This document shows positions 25,836-36,734 of a stretch of DNA of 64,000 nucleotides, piece after piece (the first letter of the stretch is position 1; each line of letters opens with the position of its first letter). The translations under genes were made by a program, and so were the position numbers. Where the stretch lies: contig NC_088783.1 of the NCBI RefSeq assembly GCF_958450345.1, forward strand, positions 56,520,395-56,584,394. The letters are read 5' to 3'. The notes below the pieces were generated by a model, which was given only the letters and a program-made list of their open reading frames with translations, was not told where the DNA came from and ran no database searches. Origin of the DNA: Calliphora vicina (taxonomy: Eukaryota; Arthropoda; Insecta; Diptera; Calliphoridae).

Positions 25836-26648
25836 TACAGTATCGAAGTTACCAGTTAAACAGAGAGAATAGCAGCGTAAATTCCCCTTCAATTTAGATA
25901 CATATGTTACAATAACAATGAAAAAACCGGATGCTATTAACTATTTATAATATGTAATACATAATTTCTAATTAGTTTTTGGAGAAAATGTTTGTCGAAA
26001 TAAACTTATGTAAGTTATTTGGGCAATTTTACCAAAGAAATGTACAACATTATTTGTGTATAATTGCACCTGAAATAAACAAAAACTTGAAATAAATTTA
26101 AAAAAAAAACAAATCTCGTGACCATAAAATCTTTTATTTGAAGTGTTAAGAGCGAAATCAAAACATACGTTAAACGATAAGAAAAAGTTGTTAAATAAAA
26201 TTAAGTATTAAATATTTTGCCTTTACTTTTAATTGTTGCTTCGAAAGTGGGCCACTTGCACTTTTAATGGTAATAATGACAACAACAAGTTATATTGTTT
26301 TTGAACAAGTTCGCGAGCTCTAATGCCAGCGTACTTAAATAACGTACGACGGTTCTGAAACTGGTTTGCCAATTACTTAATTATGTACGCTGGGGTTCTG
26401 GCGACAAAGTGGAATTTTTCCAAACATTATGTATGCGAATTAATTTGAAACTATTAATTTATTTTCTAAAATGTTTTATATAAATTCTAAACCTGTTGTG
26501 TGAAATATATTTAAGAATATACAGATTAATATTATGCATATGCATAAATTTGTATAAAATATTTTTTTTTTTTAATTTTATGTTAAATTAGAATTAGCAA
26601 ATTTAGGAAATTGATTAGGGAGTTGTATGACAATCATGTGTTAAAAGC
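25836..26648. other. unique spacer between satellite blocks
   Basis: AT-rich except for a GC-richer patch at 26305-26420 holding CCAGCGTAC and GTACGCTGG in inverted order about 70 bp apart. No gene seen. Confidence 0.4.
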
Positions 26649-27515
26649 CACTGTCTGTAGTCTAAAGACTCAGTCTGTGGTCTTTATACTAAAGTCCTGG
26701 ATTGTTTATACTAAAGATTTAGAGTTTTTATACTAAAGACTTGGAATTTTTATTCTAAAGACTTGGAGTCCTTTTACTAAAGACTTGGAGTCGTTTTACT
26801 AAAGACTTGTAGTCTTTATACTAAAGGCTTGAAGTCTTTAAACTAAAGACTTTTAGTATTTACACTTAATAATTGGAGTCTTTATACTACAGACTTGGAA
26901 TCCTTATATTGAATGACTTGGAGTCTTTATACTAAAAGACTTGGAGTCTTTATACTAAAGTCTTGGAGTCTTTATACTAAAGACTTGGAGTCTTTATACA
27001 AAAGACTTGGATTCTTAATACTAAAGACTTGGAGTCTTTATACTAAAGACTCGCAGTCTTTATACAAAAGACTTGGAGTCTTTATTCTAAAGACTTGGAG
27101 TCTTTATACTAAAGACTCGCAGTCTTTATACAAAAGACTTGGAGTCTTTATACTAAAGACTTGGAGTCTTTATACTAAAGACTTGGAGTCTTTATACTAA
27201 AGACTTGGAGTCTTTATACTAAAGACTTGGAGTCTTTATACTAAAGACTTGGAGTCTTTATACTAAAGACTTGGAGTCTTTATACTAAAGTCCTGGATTC
27301 TTTATACTAAAGACTTAGAGTTTTTATACTAAAGACTTGGAATTTTTATTCTAAAGACTTGGAGTCCTTTTACTAAAGACTTGGAGTCTTTATACTAAAG
27401 ACTTGGAGTCTTTATACTGAATGACTTGGAGTCTTTATACTAAAAGACTTGGAGACTTTATACTAAAGACTTCGCGCCTGTATACTAAATATTTGGAGTT
27501 TTTATACTAGCTTTC
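26649..27515 (+). repeat. satellite block S2 (22-bp monomers, same strand as S1)
   Basis: About 39 monomers of the TGG-linker type, more diverged at both ends than in the middle. A run of variant monomers (AAGTCCTGGATT..., then ...TTAGAGTTTTTATAC and ...GGAATTTTTATTC) occurs at 26689-26795 and again at 27282-27385, so a multi-monomer segment was duplicated. A 95-codon open frame inside is repeat-encoded. Confidence 0.95.
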
Positions 27516-28950
27516 AGTGGTCTTACATTTCTACTTCTTTGGAAGTTCTTTTGTGAACTTGTGTTAAACATTATAATATTATAACGCTTTTACAAGTTTA
27601 GTAAGGTTAGTTGATTATGAGTTGTTATTTTCTGTACGAAATAGTTTTTTTTAATTCTACTCTATTTTTAAATCATGTAACTTTCATCATTATTTCAAGC
27701 TGGTAATAAAAACAACACATATATCTATTATTTTAATGGTGTAAATAATAAAATATTTACAAATTACTTTAAATGCGCTTAAAATATGGGAAAGAAATGT
27801 GTGTTAAAAAAGCAAAACATTTTTGCATGTTAAAAAAAACATAAAATTTAAAATTTTATTTTAATTTATTTATAAATTTCAGTTTTCTGTTTTGTATTAT
27901 ATTATTGTAAAGCGAAATTGTTTTCATTATTTTGTTATTAACATTAATATGGTTAAATAATAATATTTCGTTTTTTGTCTTGATTTTTTTTTTATAAAAA
28001 CAAATTCATTATTTCAAAACTCATACTCATACAATCTCGCACGATTGGCTGTGAATGTAACTTTTTTTTATTGCTGTTAACAGCTAAAGTTTTAACAAAA
28101 TTTATACCATTGACCATCCTTGACTTGGACTTGATAGATTTTTGTAGTTGATTTTGTATTGCAGTTTATTTCTTTGAAAAAGTGCTTATAAATAACATTA
28201 GTTTATGTTACGCTTAAGTCCATCATTAGTTATAAATTATTTTATTATTTATGGCTGTACTTTTTCTCTTTGTTTTCGAATAAATTGTTAAGAGTTATTA
28301 AATCTTTTAGTAGAATTTATCAAGTGTTATTTATTACAGATAAGTTGTTAATATAATAAAATAAGTTAGTTACAGACATTATAAATATTATAAGGGAAAT
28401 ATTTATTAAATTAATAATATGCTAATTATGATATAATTGGGATTAGTGCTAAACTATAAAACTTCCCAGTATTACTACTACTTCTAATACTAGTACAACT
28501 TTTTTTAAATTCAGAAATTCTTACATGTTTAGAAAAGTATAAAATAATACTAGTTTCCTTGGTTTTGAAATCATACTAGCAAACTGATTATAACGTTTTT
28601 TCCAATCACACATTATTAAACAAAATTTTCCACTTATAAATGTTATTTGTGCCATGTAGTGTCGCTACATTTTTCAAGATATTTTCATACAAAGTAGTAT
28701 TTTGTGTTGAATATACACGAGTAACATTTACTTAAATTGAATTTGTGGGTAATTATCAATAATTTGAAATGAGAAACACATGAACACAATAATTATTTAG
28801 CTAAATTGTAAATGAAAGAGTAAAAATAATAGCGAATCAATCAAAACATGTTTCTATTTGTCTAACTTTGAAGAAAATAATGAAATAGAAAATTATCTAA
28901 AGATAGAAGGAGACTAATGGGAATCCGTACATAATATAGAGAAACTGCGT
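27516..28950. other. unique intron spacer
   Basis: AT-rich, no gene or repeat recognised. It separates S2 from the inverted block S3. Confidence 0.45.
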
Positions 28951-31685
28951 CTTATAAAGATTCAGTGTTTAGTATAAAGTCTCCAAGTCTTTAGTATAAA
29001 GTCTCCAAGTCTTTAGTATAAAGACTCCAAGTCTTTAGTATAAAGACACCAAGTCTTTAGTATTAAGACTCCAAGTCTTTAGTATAAAGGCTTGGAGTCT
29101 TTAGTAAAAAGAATCCAAGTCTTTAGTATAAGGACTCCAAGTCTTTAGTATAAAGGCTCCAAATCTTTAGTATACAGGCTCCAAGTCTTTAGTATAAAGA
29201 CTCCAAGTCGATTGTATAAAGACAGCAAGTCTTTAGTATAAAGACACCAACTCTTTAGTATAAAGACACCAACTCTTTAGTATAAAGACTCCAAGTCTTT
29301 AGTATAAAGACTCCAAGTCTTTAGTATAAAGACTCCAAGTCTTTAGTATAAAGACTCCAAGTCTTTAGTATAAAGACTTCAAGTCTTTAGTATAAAGACT
29401 CCAAGTCTTTAGTATAAAGACTCCAAGTTTTTAGTATAAAGACTCCAAGTCGTTAGTATAAAGACACCAAGTCTTAAGTATAAAGACTCCAAGTCTTTAA
29501 TATACAGACTCCAAGTATTTAGTATAAAGACTCCAAGTCTTTAATATACAGACTCCAAGTCTTTAGTATAAAAACTCCAAGTCTTTAGTATAAAGACTCC
29601 AAGTCTTTAATATACAGACTCCAAGTCTTTAGTATAAAGACTCCAAGTCTTTAGTATAAAGACTCCAAGTCTTTAGTATAAAGACTCCAAGTCTTTAGTA
29701 TAAAGACTCCAAGTCTTTAGTATAAAGACTCCAAGTCTTTAGTATAAAGACTCCAAGTCTTTAGTATAAAGACTCCAAGTCTTTAGTATAAAGACTCCAA
29801 GTCTTTAGTATAAAGACTCCAAGTCTTTAGTATAAAGACTCCAAGTCTTTAGTATAAAGACTCCAAGTCTTCAGTATAAAGACTCAAAGTCTTCAGTATA
29901 AAGACTCCAAGTCTTTAGTATAAAGACTCCAAGTCTTTAGTATAAAGACTCCAAGTCTTTAGTATAAAGACTCCAAGTCTTTAGTATAAAGACTCCAAGT
30001 CTTTAGTATAAAGACTCCAAGTCTTTAGTATAAAGACTCCAAGTCTTCAGTATAAAGACTCAAAGTCTTCAGTATAAAGACTCCAAGTCTTTAGTATAAA
30101 GACTCCAAGTCTTTAGTATAAAGACTCCAAGACTTTAGTATAAAGACTCCAAGACTTTAGTATAAAGACTCCAAGTCTTTAGTATAAAGACTCCAAGTCT
30201 TTAGTATAAAGACTCCAAGTCTTTAGTATAAAGACTCCAAGTCTTTAGTATAAAGACTCCAAGTCTTTAGTATAAAGACTCCAAGTCTTTAGTATAAAGA
30301 CTCCAAGTCATTAGTATAAAGACTCCAAGTCTTTAGAATAAAGACTCCAAGTCTTTAGTATAAAGACTCCAAGTCTTTAGTATAAAGACTCCAAGTCTTT
30401 AGAATAAAGACTCCAAGTCTTTAGAATAAAGACTCCAAGTCTTTAGTATAAAGACTCCAAGTCTTTAGTATAAAGACTCCAAGTCTTTAGTATAAAGACT
30501 CCAAGTCTTTAGTATAAAGACTCCAAGTCTTTAGTATAAAGACTCCAAGTCTTTAGTATAAAGACTCCAAGTCTTTAGTATAAAGACTCCAAGTCTTTAG
30601 TATAAAGACTCCAAGTCTTTAGTATAAAGACTCCAAGTCTTTAGTATAAAGACTCCAAGTCTTTAGTATAAAGACTCCAAGTCTTTAGTATAAAGACTCC
30701 AAGTCTTTAGTATAAAGACTCCAAGTCTTTAGTATAAAGACTCCAAGTCTTTAGTATAAAGACTCCAAGTCTTTAGTATAAAGACTCCAAGTCTTTAGTA
30801 TAAAGACTCCAAGTCTTTAGTATAAAGACTCCAAGTCTTTAGTATAAAGACTCCAAGTCTTTAGTATAAAGACTCCAAGTCTTTAGTATAAAGACTCCAA
30901 GTCTTTAGTATAAAGACTCCAAGTCTTTAGTATAAAGACTCCAAGTCTTTAGTATAAAGACTCCAAGTCTTTAGTACAAAGACTCCAAGTCTTTAGTATA
31001 AAGACACCAAGTCTTTAGTATTAAGACTCCAAGTCTTTAGTATAAAGACTTGGAGTCTTTAGTATAAAGGCTCCAAATCTTTAGTATAAAGACTGCAAAT
31101 CTTTAGTATAAATACTGCAAGTCTTTAATATACAGACTCCAATTCTTTAGTATAAAGACTCCAAGTCTTTAGTATAAAGACTCCAAGTCTTTAGTATAAA
31201 GACTCCAAGTCTTTAGTATAAAGACTCCAAGTCTTTAGTATACAGACTTCAAGTCTTTAGTATAAAGACTCCAAGTCTTTAGTATAAAGACTCCAAGTCT
31301 TTAGTATAAAGACTCCAAGTCTTTAGTATAAAGACTCCAAGTCTTTAGTATAAAGACTCCAAGTCTTTAGTATAAAGACTCCAAGTCTTTAGTATAAAGA
31401 CTCCAAGTCTTTAGTATAAAGACTCCAAGTCTTTAGTATAAAGACTCCAAGTCTTTAGTATAAAGACTCCAAGTCTTTAGTATAAAGACTCCAAGTCTTT
31501 AGTATAAAGACTCCAAGTCTTTAGTATAAAGACTCCAAGTCTTTAGTATAAAGACTCCAAGTCTTTAGTATAAAGACTCCAAGTCTTTAGTATAAAGACT
31601 CCAAGTCTTTAGTATAAAGACTCCAAGTCTTTAGTATAAAGACTCCAAGTCTTTAGTATAAAGACTCAGTCTTTAGTATAAAGCT
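28951..31685 (-). repeat. satellite block S3 (22-bp monomers, inverted relative to S1 and S2)
   Basis: About 124 monomers reading AGTCTTTAGTATAAAGACT plus CCA, the exact reverse complement of the S1/S2 22-mer. Long runs are identical, with diverged edges. A variant string (AAGACACCAAGTCTTTAGTA, then TTAAGACTCC and a flipped TTGGAG monomer) occurs near both ends (29041-29180 and 31003-31090). Confidence 0.97.
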
Positions 31686-31989
31686 GACATGTCCTGCTGA
31701 CATTTGGCAAAATGTGTATAGTAGTGACGAAGCATAACACAGCCAAATGTAGGGTATCTTTAATTATGCAATTTAAGCTTTCAAATACTTCCATTTTCTT
31801 TAACGCATAACAAGATAATTTTACCAAAGAATTTGGTAAATAAAATCGTCAAACTAATATTTTGTTCATTAAAAACGTGATGGAATGCTGAAAAATATAC
31901 CAGAAATATTTAAAATTATAAAATTGTGGTTTTAAAACAATCAATTATACTTATAATTTCTTTTTCTTTCGTTTTTTTTCCATTTACAG
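31686..31989. other. end of the long yin intron
   Basis: AT-rich, ending in a pyrimidine-rich tract and CATTTACAG, the exon 2 acceptor. Confidence 0.6.
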
Positions 31990-32068
31990 CCGGTGAAATA
32001 TCCAAAAGCTGTGGGTTTTATCATCAGCAATGAGTTTTGTGAACGTTTCAATTATTATGGCATGAGAA
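31990..32068 (+). CDS. yin: yin coding exon 2: cytoplasmic start and first helix
   Basis: Follows a TTTACAG acceptor and opens in phase 0. It encodes PVKYPKAVGF, then ISNEFCERFNYYGMR, which carries the ExxERFxYY motif linked to proton coupling and substrate binding in POT carriers. It ends one base into the Thr codon at GTAAGT. The hydrophobic stretch is the start of transmembrane helix 1. Confidence 0.95.
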
Positions 32069-35000
32069 GTAAGTGGAGTTTTATTTAATAAATTTTAAAA
32101 TGTATTGTAATTTGCTTTTATTATTTAAATTTTTACATTACAGCCATTTTGGTTCTCTATCTCACCAGTAAATTGCACTATGACAATGACACTTCAACGG
32201 TTTTGTTTCATGTCTTCACCATGTTGGTGTATTTGTGCCCCCTGGTGGGTGCCATCGTTGCTGACAGTTGGCTGGGCAAATTTAAGACTATTCTGTATTT
32301 GTCTATAGTTTATGCGATTGGTGGTATAATTGTGGCTTTGGGAGCAGTACCTTCGCTTAATCTTCCGGTGCAGTAAGTATTCAAATAACTTTAATAAAAA
32401 TTGTAATTTCCTAGATCTTTTTCGTAACAATTAATCATTGAGTATTCAATATGATTTACAAACTACACACTTATTTTCCTTGCAGGCCGGCAACTATACT
32501 GGGTCTAGTCCTTATAGCCATTGGTACGGGTGGTATTAAACCCTGCGTTTCTGCTTTTGGAGGCGATCAATTTAAGTTACCCGATCAAGCCAAGCAATTG
32601 GCCACCTTCTTTTCGCTTTTCTATTTCGCCATTAATGCTGGTTCTATGATCTCAACCTCGGTGACTCCCATCCTTCGAGAAGATGTTCATTGTTTTGGCG
32701 ATAAAGACTGTTTCTCTTTGGCATTTGGAGTCCCCGCCATTTTGATGTTGCTCTCTGTTATAATCTTTATAGCCGGCAAGAAACTGTATGTTATGAAACC
32801 CCCAGCCGGTAACATGATATTTGGAGTCTCTCAGTGTATATCCCATGCCATAGGCGGATGGAGAAGGGAGCGTAAGACTAGTCCACGCAAGCACTGGTTA
32901 GATTATGCTGAACCTAAAGTGGGACAGAAAATGGTATCCGACACCAAGACCTTGTTGAAGATTTTGGTATTATTTTTACCCTTCCCCGTATTCTGGGCTC
33001 TATTCGATCAACAGGGTTCCCGTTGGACATTCCAGGCCACTCGTATGGATGGTGAATTGTGGGGTTTCACAATTAAACCGGATCAAATGCAGGTCATTAA
33101 TCCTTTACTGATTTTGGGTTTTATACCAATATTTGATTATGTTATATACCCACTTCTATCCATAATTGGCATAAGAAGACCTTTACAAAAACTAACATTG
33201 GGAGGTCTTTTGGCAGCAGTGGCTTTTATATTGTCAGCATTTGTGGAATTAAAACTTGAAGCTTTGGAACCGGTTCTACCCACCGGCATGACTTCCCAGC
33301 TTAGAATTTATAATGGCATGCCTTGTCACTACAGCTTCAATACCGAACTACCTCTCAGTGATATGAAAAAAGACAACCATTTCCCTTCATTGGGCTTGTG
33401 GCAAGAAAATGAAATAATGGCTCCCCTGCAAATGGCCTACAAATTTGATGCCACTGCCGTTGATTCGAATTGCCCTAGTGTATCGGGCAATATTAATGTG
33501 GTGCCCGGAAAAGCAGTCAGTTATTTTATCGCCAATGACCGCATGCATGAATTTGAAGATAAACCCGAGAAACCTAATTTAGGTAATCCCATTGTCAGAG
33601 TACTGCTTAATATACCCGCCAGTGAGGGTAATTTCAGTTTGCATGATTCCAGTGATCTTAAGACGGCTTTATCTTCGTATAACACTTCGCAGGCGATAAC
33701 TGTGGCAAGAGGCAATGTGATATTGTCGTTAAATGATGTGCCTCTAACAAATGTTACGGCTAGAGCTGGTGGAGTTTATGTATTGTTGGTCAATGGAAAT
33801 AATAAAGAAGGATTTGTAAGTATTAATGGATATTTTTAATTTATTTTAAGAATTCCTTCATATTTAATTATATTTGACAGTGTATTTAGACTAAAGACTC
33901 AGTCTTTATACTAAAGACTGAGTCTTTATACTAAAGACTGAGTCTTTATACTAAAGACTGAGTCTTTATACTAAAGACTGAGTCTTTATACTAAAGACTG
34001 AGTCTTTATACTAAAGACTGAGTCTTTATACTAAAGACTGAGTCTTTATACTAAAGACTGAGTCTTTATACTAAAGACTGAGTCTTTATACTAAAGACTG
34101 AGTCTTTATACTAAAGACTGAGTCTTTATACTAAAGACTGAGTCTTTATACTAAAGACTGAGTCTTTATACTAAAGACTGAGTCTTTATACTAAAGACTG
34201 AGTCTTTATACTAAAGACTGAGTCTTTATACTAAAGACTGAGTCTTTATACTAAAGACTGAGTCTTTATACTAAAGACTGAGTCTTTATACTAAAGACTG
34301 AGTCTTTATACTAAAGACTGAGTCTTTATACTAAAGACTGAGTCTTTATACTAAAGACTGAGTCTTTATACTAAAGACTGAGTCTTTATACTAAAGACTG
34401 AGTCTTTATACTAAAGACTGAGTCTTTATACTAAAGACTGAGTCTTTATACTAAAGACTGAGTCTTTATACTAAAGACTGAGTCTTTATACTAAAGACTG
34501 AGTCTTTATACTAAAGACTGAGTCTTTATACTAAAGACTGAGTCTTTATACTAAAGACTGAGTCTTTATACTAAAGACTGAGTCTTTATACTAAAGACTG
34601 AGTCTTTATACAAAAGACTGAGTCTTTATACTAAAGACTGAGTCTTTATACTAAAGACTGAGTCTTTATACTAAAGACTGAGTCTTTATACTAAAGACTG
34701 AGTCTTTATACTAAAGACTGAGTCTTTATACTAAAGACTGAGTCTTTATACTAAAGACTGAGTCTTTATACTAAAGACTGAGTCTTTATACTAAAGACTG
34801 AGTCTTTATACTAAAGACTGAGTCTTTATACTAAAGACTGAGTCTTTTTACTAAAGACTCATTCTTTAGTATAAAGACTCAGTCTTTAGTATAATTAGTC
34901 TCATTATACTGAGTCTTTATACTAAAGCCCGAGTCTTTAGTATAAAAACAGTATCTTTATACTAAAAACTTGTTATAAAAATACAGTTTTTTCTTCACAG

Positions 35001-35638
35001 AAATTTTGATTTAAATTTTTGTTTGTTCTTTCTTACAGAATTATCAAACTCATGTAGTAACGGAGCCCAATTCTGTACATATGATGTGGCAGTTGCCTCA
35101 AATTATTGTCATAACAGCAGCTGAAATTATGTTCTCCATCACCGGTTTAGAGTTCTCATTCACGCAAGCACCACAGTCCATGAAATCGGTATTGCAGGCA
35201 TGCTGGCTGCTCTCAGTAGCCATAGGCAACATGTTGGTAGTGGTAATAGCTGAACTAAAATTCTTTGAATCTCAGGTAAGATGATTGAAAAATACTGACA
35301 TGCTGTAAAACATAAAAAATTAATAAAAAAAACAATTTTTATTTTGTTTTTAGGCCGCTGAATTTGCCCTGTTTGCCGCTCTTATGGTAATTGATATGTT
35401 TATCTTCATGTTACTGGCCATGCGTTATAAGTATGTAGAACATGAAGACGATGCCGAAAATCCTGCACTACCACCAGCCACCTCATCGTCTACGGCCTCT
35501 ACCGATGAGTGTCAATGTACTGAACCTTCATCTTCGTCAGATGAGAATAATACTAAAGAGCCTAGAGCAAATATTACCAAGGAATCCATAAAGAATGGTA
35601 TTACCAATGAGGCTTATGTCTATATGGATGAAAAGTAA
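31990..35638 (+). CDS. yin: Yin/OPT1-like proton-coupled oligopeptide transporter (SLC15/POT family), core coding exons 2-6
   Basis: The gene encodes a multi-pass membrane carrier of the major facilitator superfamily that imports di- and tripeptides with protons, by family knowledge in gut and other epithelia. Coding exons are 31990-32068, 32144-32372, 32486-33815, 35039-35275 and 35354-35638, all with GT-AG borders and matching phases. With the 7-residue first exon the protein is 726 aa; with the 12-residue one it is 731 aa, close to the usual length for the family. Motifs seen, numbered on the 726-aa form: ExxERFxYYG in the first helix (residues 22-31), GGIKPCVSAFGGDQF (125-139), and the PTR2 signature FSLFYFAINAGSM (152-164). 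A large hydrophilic loop at about 370-560 matches the extracellular domain of animal peptide transporters, followed by the last helices. The tail is acidic and Ser-rich. It runs toward ec, tail to tail. The orthology call rests on recognised protein similarity, not on a search. Confidence 0.95.
32144..32372 (+). CDS. yin: yin coding exon 3: helices 1-3
   Basis: Starts after TACATTACAG and completes the Thr codon split by the previous 75-bp intron. It encodes TILVLYLTSKLHYDND, a helix (LFHVFTMLVYLCPLVGAIVA), DSWLGKFKT, and another helix. The D-W-GK-KT segment between helices is the usual MFS loop signature. It ends two bases into a Gln codon at GTAAGT. Confidence 0.95.
32486..33815 (+). CDS. 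yin: yin coding exon 4: central helices and large extracellular loop
   Basis: The main exon, opened by TTCCTTGCAG with the third base of the Gln codon (Q-PATILGL). It contains GGIKPCVSAFGGDQF, the PTR2 signature FSLFYFAINAGSM, LFLPFPVFWALFDQQGSRW in helix 7, and IKPDQMQVINPLLILGFIP, all hallmarks of peptide transporters. From RIYNGMPC on, the sequence turns hydrophilic, with Asn glycosylation sequons such as NFS, NTS and NVT, as expected for the extracellular domain. It closes at GGA-TTT followed by GTAAGT. Reading on past the donor meets a stop within 24 bases. Confidence 0.95.
33885..34950 (+). repeat. satellite block S4 (20-bp monomers) in a coding intron of yin
   Basis: About 48 nearly identical 20-mers, the same 19-bp core plus a single G linker. 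Only two base changes were noted in the main run (near 34612 and 34847). The right edge (34850-34950) breaks up and contains inverted copies. The block makes up most of the 1.2-kb intron 33816-35038 and ends about 90 bp before the exon 5 acceptor. Confidence 0.97.
35039..35275 (+). CDS. yin: yin coding exon 5: helices 10-11
   Basis: Opens after TTCTTACAG in phase 0 with NYQTHVVTEPNSVH, the end of the extracellular loop, then MMWQLPQIIVITAAEIMFSITGLEFSF. It continues with SMKSVLQACWLLSVAIGN, a strongly conserved block of the family. A nearer CAG at about 34998-35000 would lead straight into a stop, so this acceptor is preferred. It ends at CAG followed by GTAAGA. Confidence 0.93.
35354..35638 (+). 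CDS. yin: yin coding exon 6: last helix, cytoplasmic tail and stop
   Basis: Opens after TTTTTAG in phase 0: AAEFALFAALMVIDMFIF, the last helix, then RYKYVEHEDD and an acidic, Ser/Thr-rich tail with a short CQC before the TAA stop. The tail is low-complexity and probably variable between species. Confidence 0.93.
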   Translation, partial: AAEFALFAALMVIDMFIFMLLAMRYKYVEHEDDAENPALPPATSSSTASTDECQCTEPSSSSDENNTKEPRANITKESIKNGITNEAYVYMDEK

Positions 35639-36338
35639 TGAATATGGAATGTGTTATAGTTTTTAGTAAAGCAAAAGAAAAGGTTCTCTGTGATGTACTT
35701 ATTTTTTTGAATGTTGTGAATTTATTCTATATTTTTTTTTTGTAACCATTCTGTCCCTTTAGTTTTTAAATGATTTTCAAAGAGTTTTTCAAAAATCTTG
35801 TGGAAATCAAGTTAAACATAAACTTTGTTACTTTCTTAGCTTTTGTATTATTTATCTATTTGTTATTATTTTAGTTTTCTTCATCTTTTCTTGTAATATT
35901 TATCTACTCAACTGTTTTAAAACTTTTTGTTAACAAATTTCATGTAAATTTTATTACATTTGTCTAATTTTGTTATACAAATTCATTATCTTTGTTTTTA
36001 GTTTAAGCTTTCATAAATGTATATTTTTGTAAAATATTTTATCTAATAATAATTAAGGGGACATTCACAGTTTTATTGGGTTAGTTTGAGGCATAAAATA
36101 ACTTGGCTAATGGTTATTGTATCTAGAAAAAGAGTTGCAGTATTTAAAAATATCTGTTTTAAGCCTTACAAATATTTTATTTTATGATATTTTCGGCTGT
36201 AGTCAAAGAAACTGTGAGTGCCTCTAAGGATTTCTCTTGTCGTAATCTCTTTTATTATAGTCAATTAATATACAAGTCTGTGTAAAATATATTTTTTGTA
36301 TAATTTAAGTCATTTTCTTTTTAATAAAAATAAATAAA
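35639..36338 (+). promoter_or_regulatory. yin: yin 3' UTR with poly(A) signals
   Basis: About 700 bases of AT-rich sequence after the stop with no coding potential. Two AATAAA hexamers lie at 36323-36328 and 36333-36338 and are the likely cleavage signals. They precede the start of the tandem array by about 400 bp. Confidence 0.5.
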
Positions 36339-36734
36339 TTAATTAAACAATTTTAAAAAAGTTTAATAATAAAAATATGTATATGCTTAAATTTAATTAA
36401 AAATCACCAAAACTGTGGGAGAAAAAGTGTCTGCTATTTATTAATGTTTATTTTGCAATCGGCTCCACTGTATCACACAGTTTTAGAAATATAGCATACC
36501 TTAGGGCTTCTTTTAAATAGAGTGTAAGACAAACAACTGTATATCTAGCAAAAAGCAAACCGTAGTTAAGTTTGGTGGAAAATTTTTGATTGAGCGAGTA
36601 AAATTAAAATTTTTATGTTTCCAGCCTTTTCCAGTTATTGGTTTTCAAAATGGATGCAATATCCATGCAATCCAGGCATATTAGCAGACTGCACCTACAT
36701 TGATGTTTTAAAGCGCCCTAAGTATGCACCAGTT

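Noticed and set aside
26913..27200. 95-codon open frame with repeating SLYTKD-type units
   Set aside because: It is the translation of the 22-bp satellite S2; 22 is not a multiple of 3, and the frame survives only because the monomer has few stops.
24139..31685. CRISPR-like array
   Set aside because: The repeats are head-to-tail without unique spacers, in an intron of an animal gene.
32194..33715. Minus-strand frames opposite yin exons
   Set aside because: Antisense shadows of a conserved + strand coding sequence.
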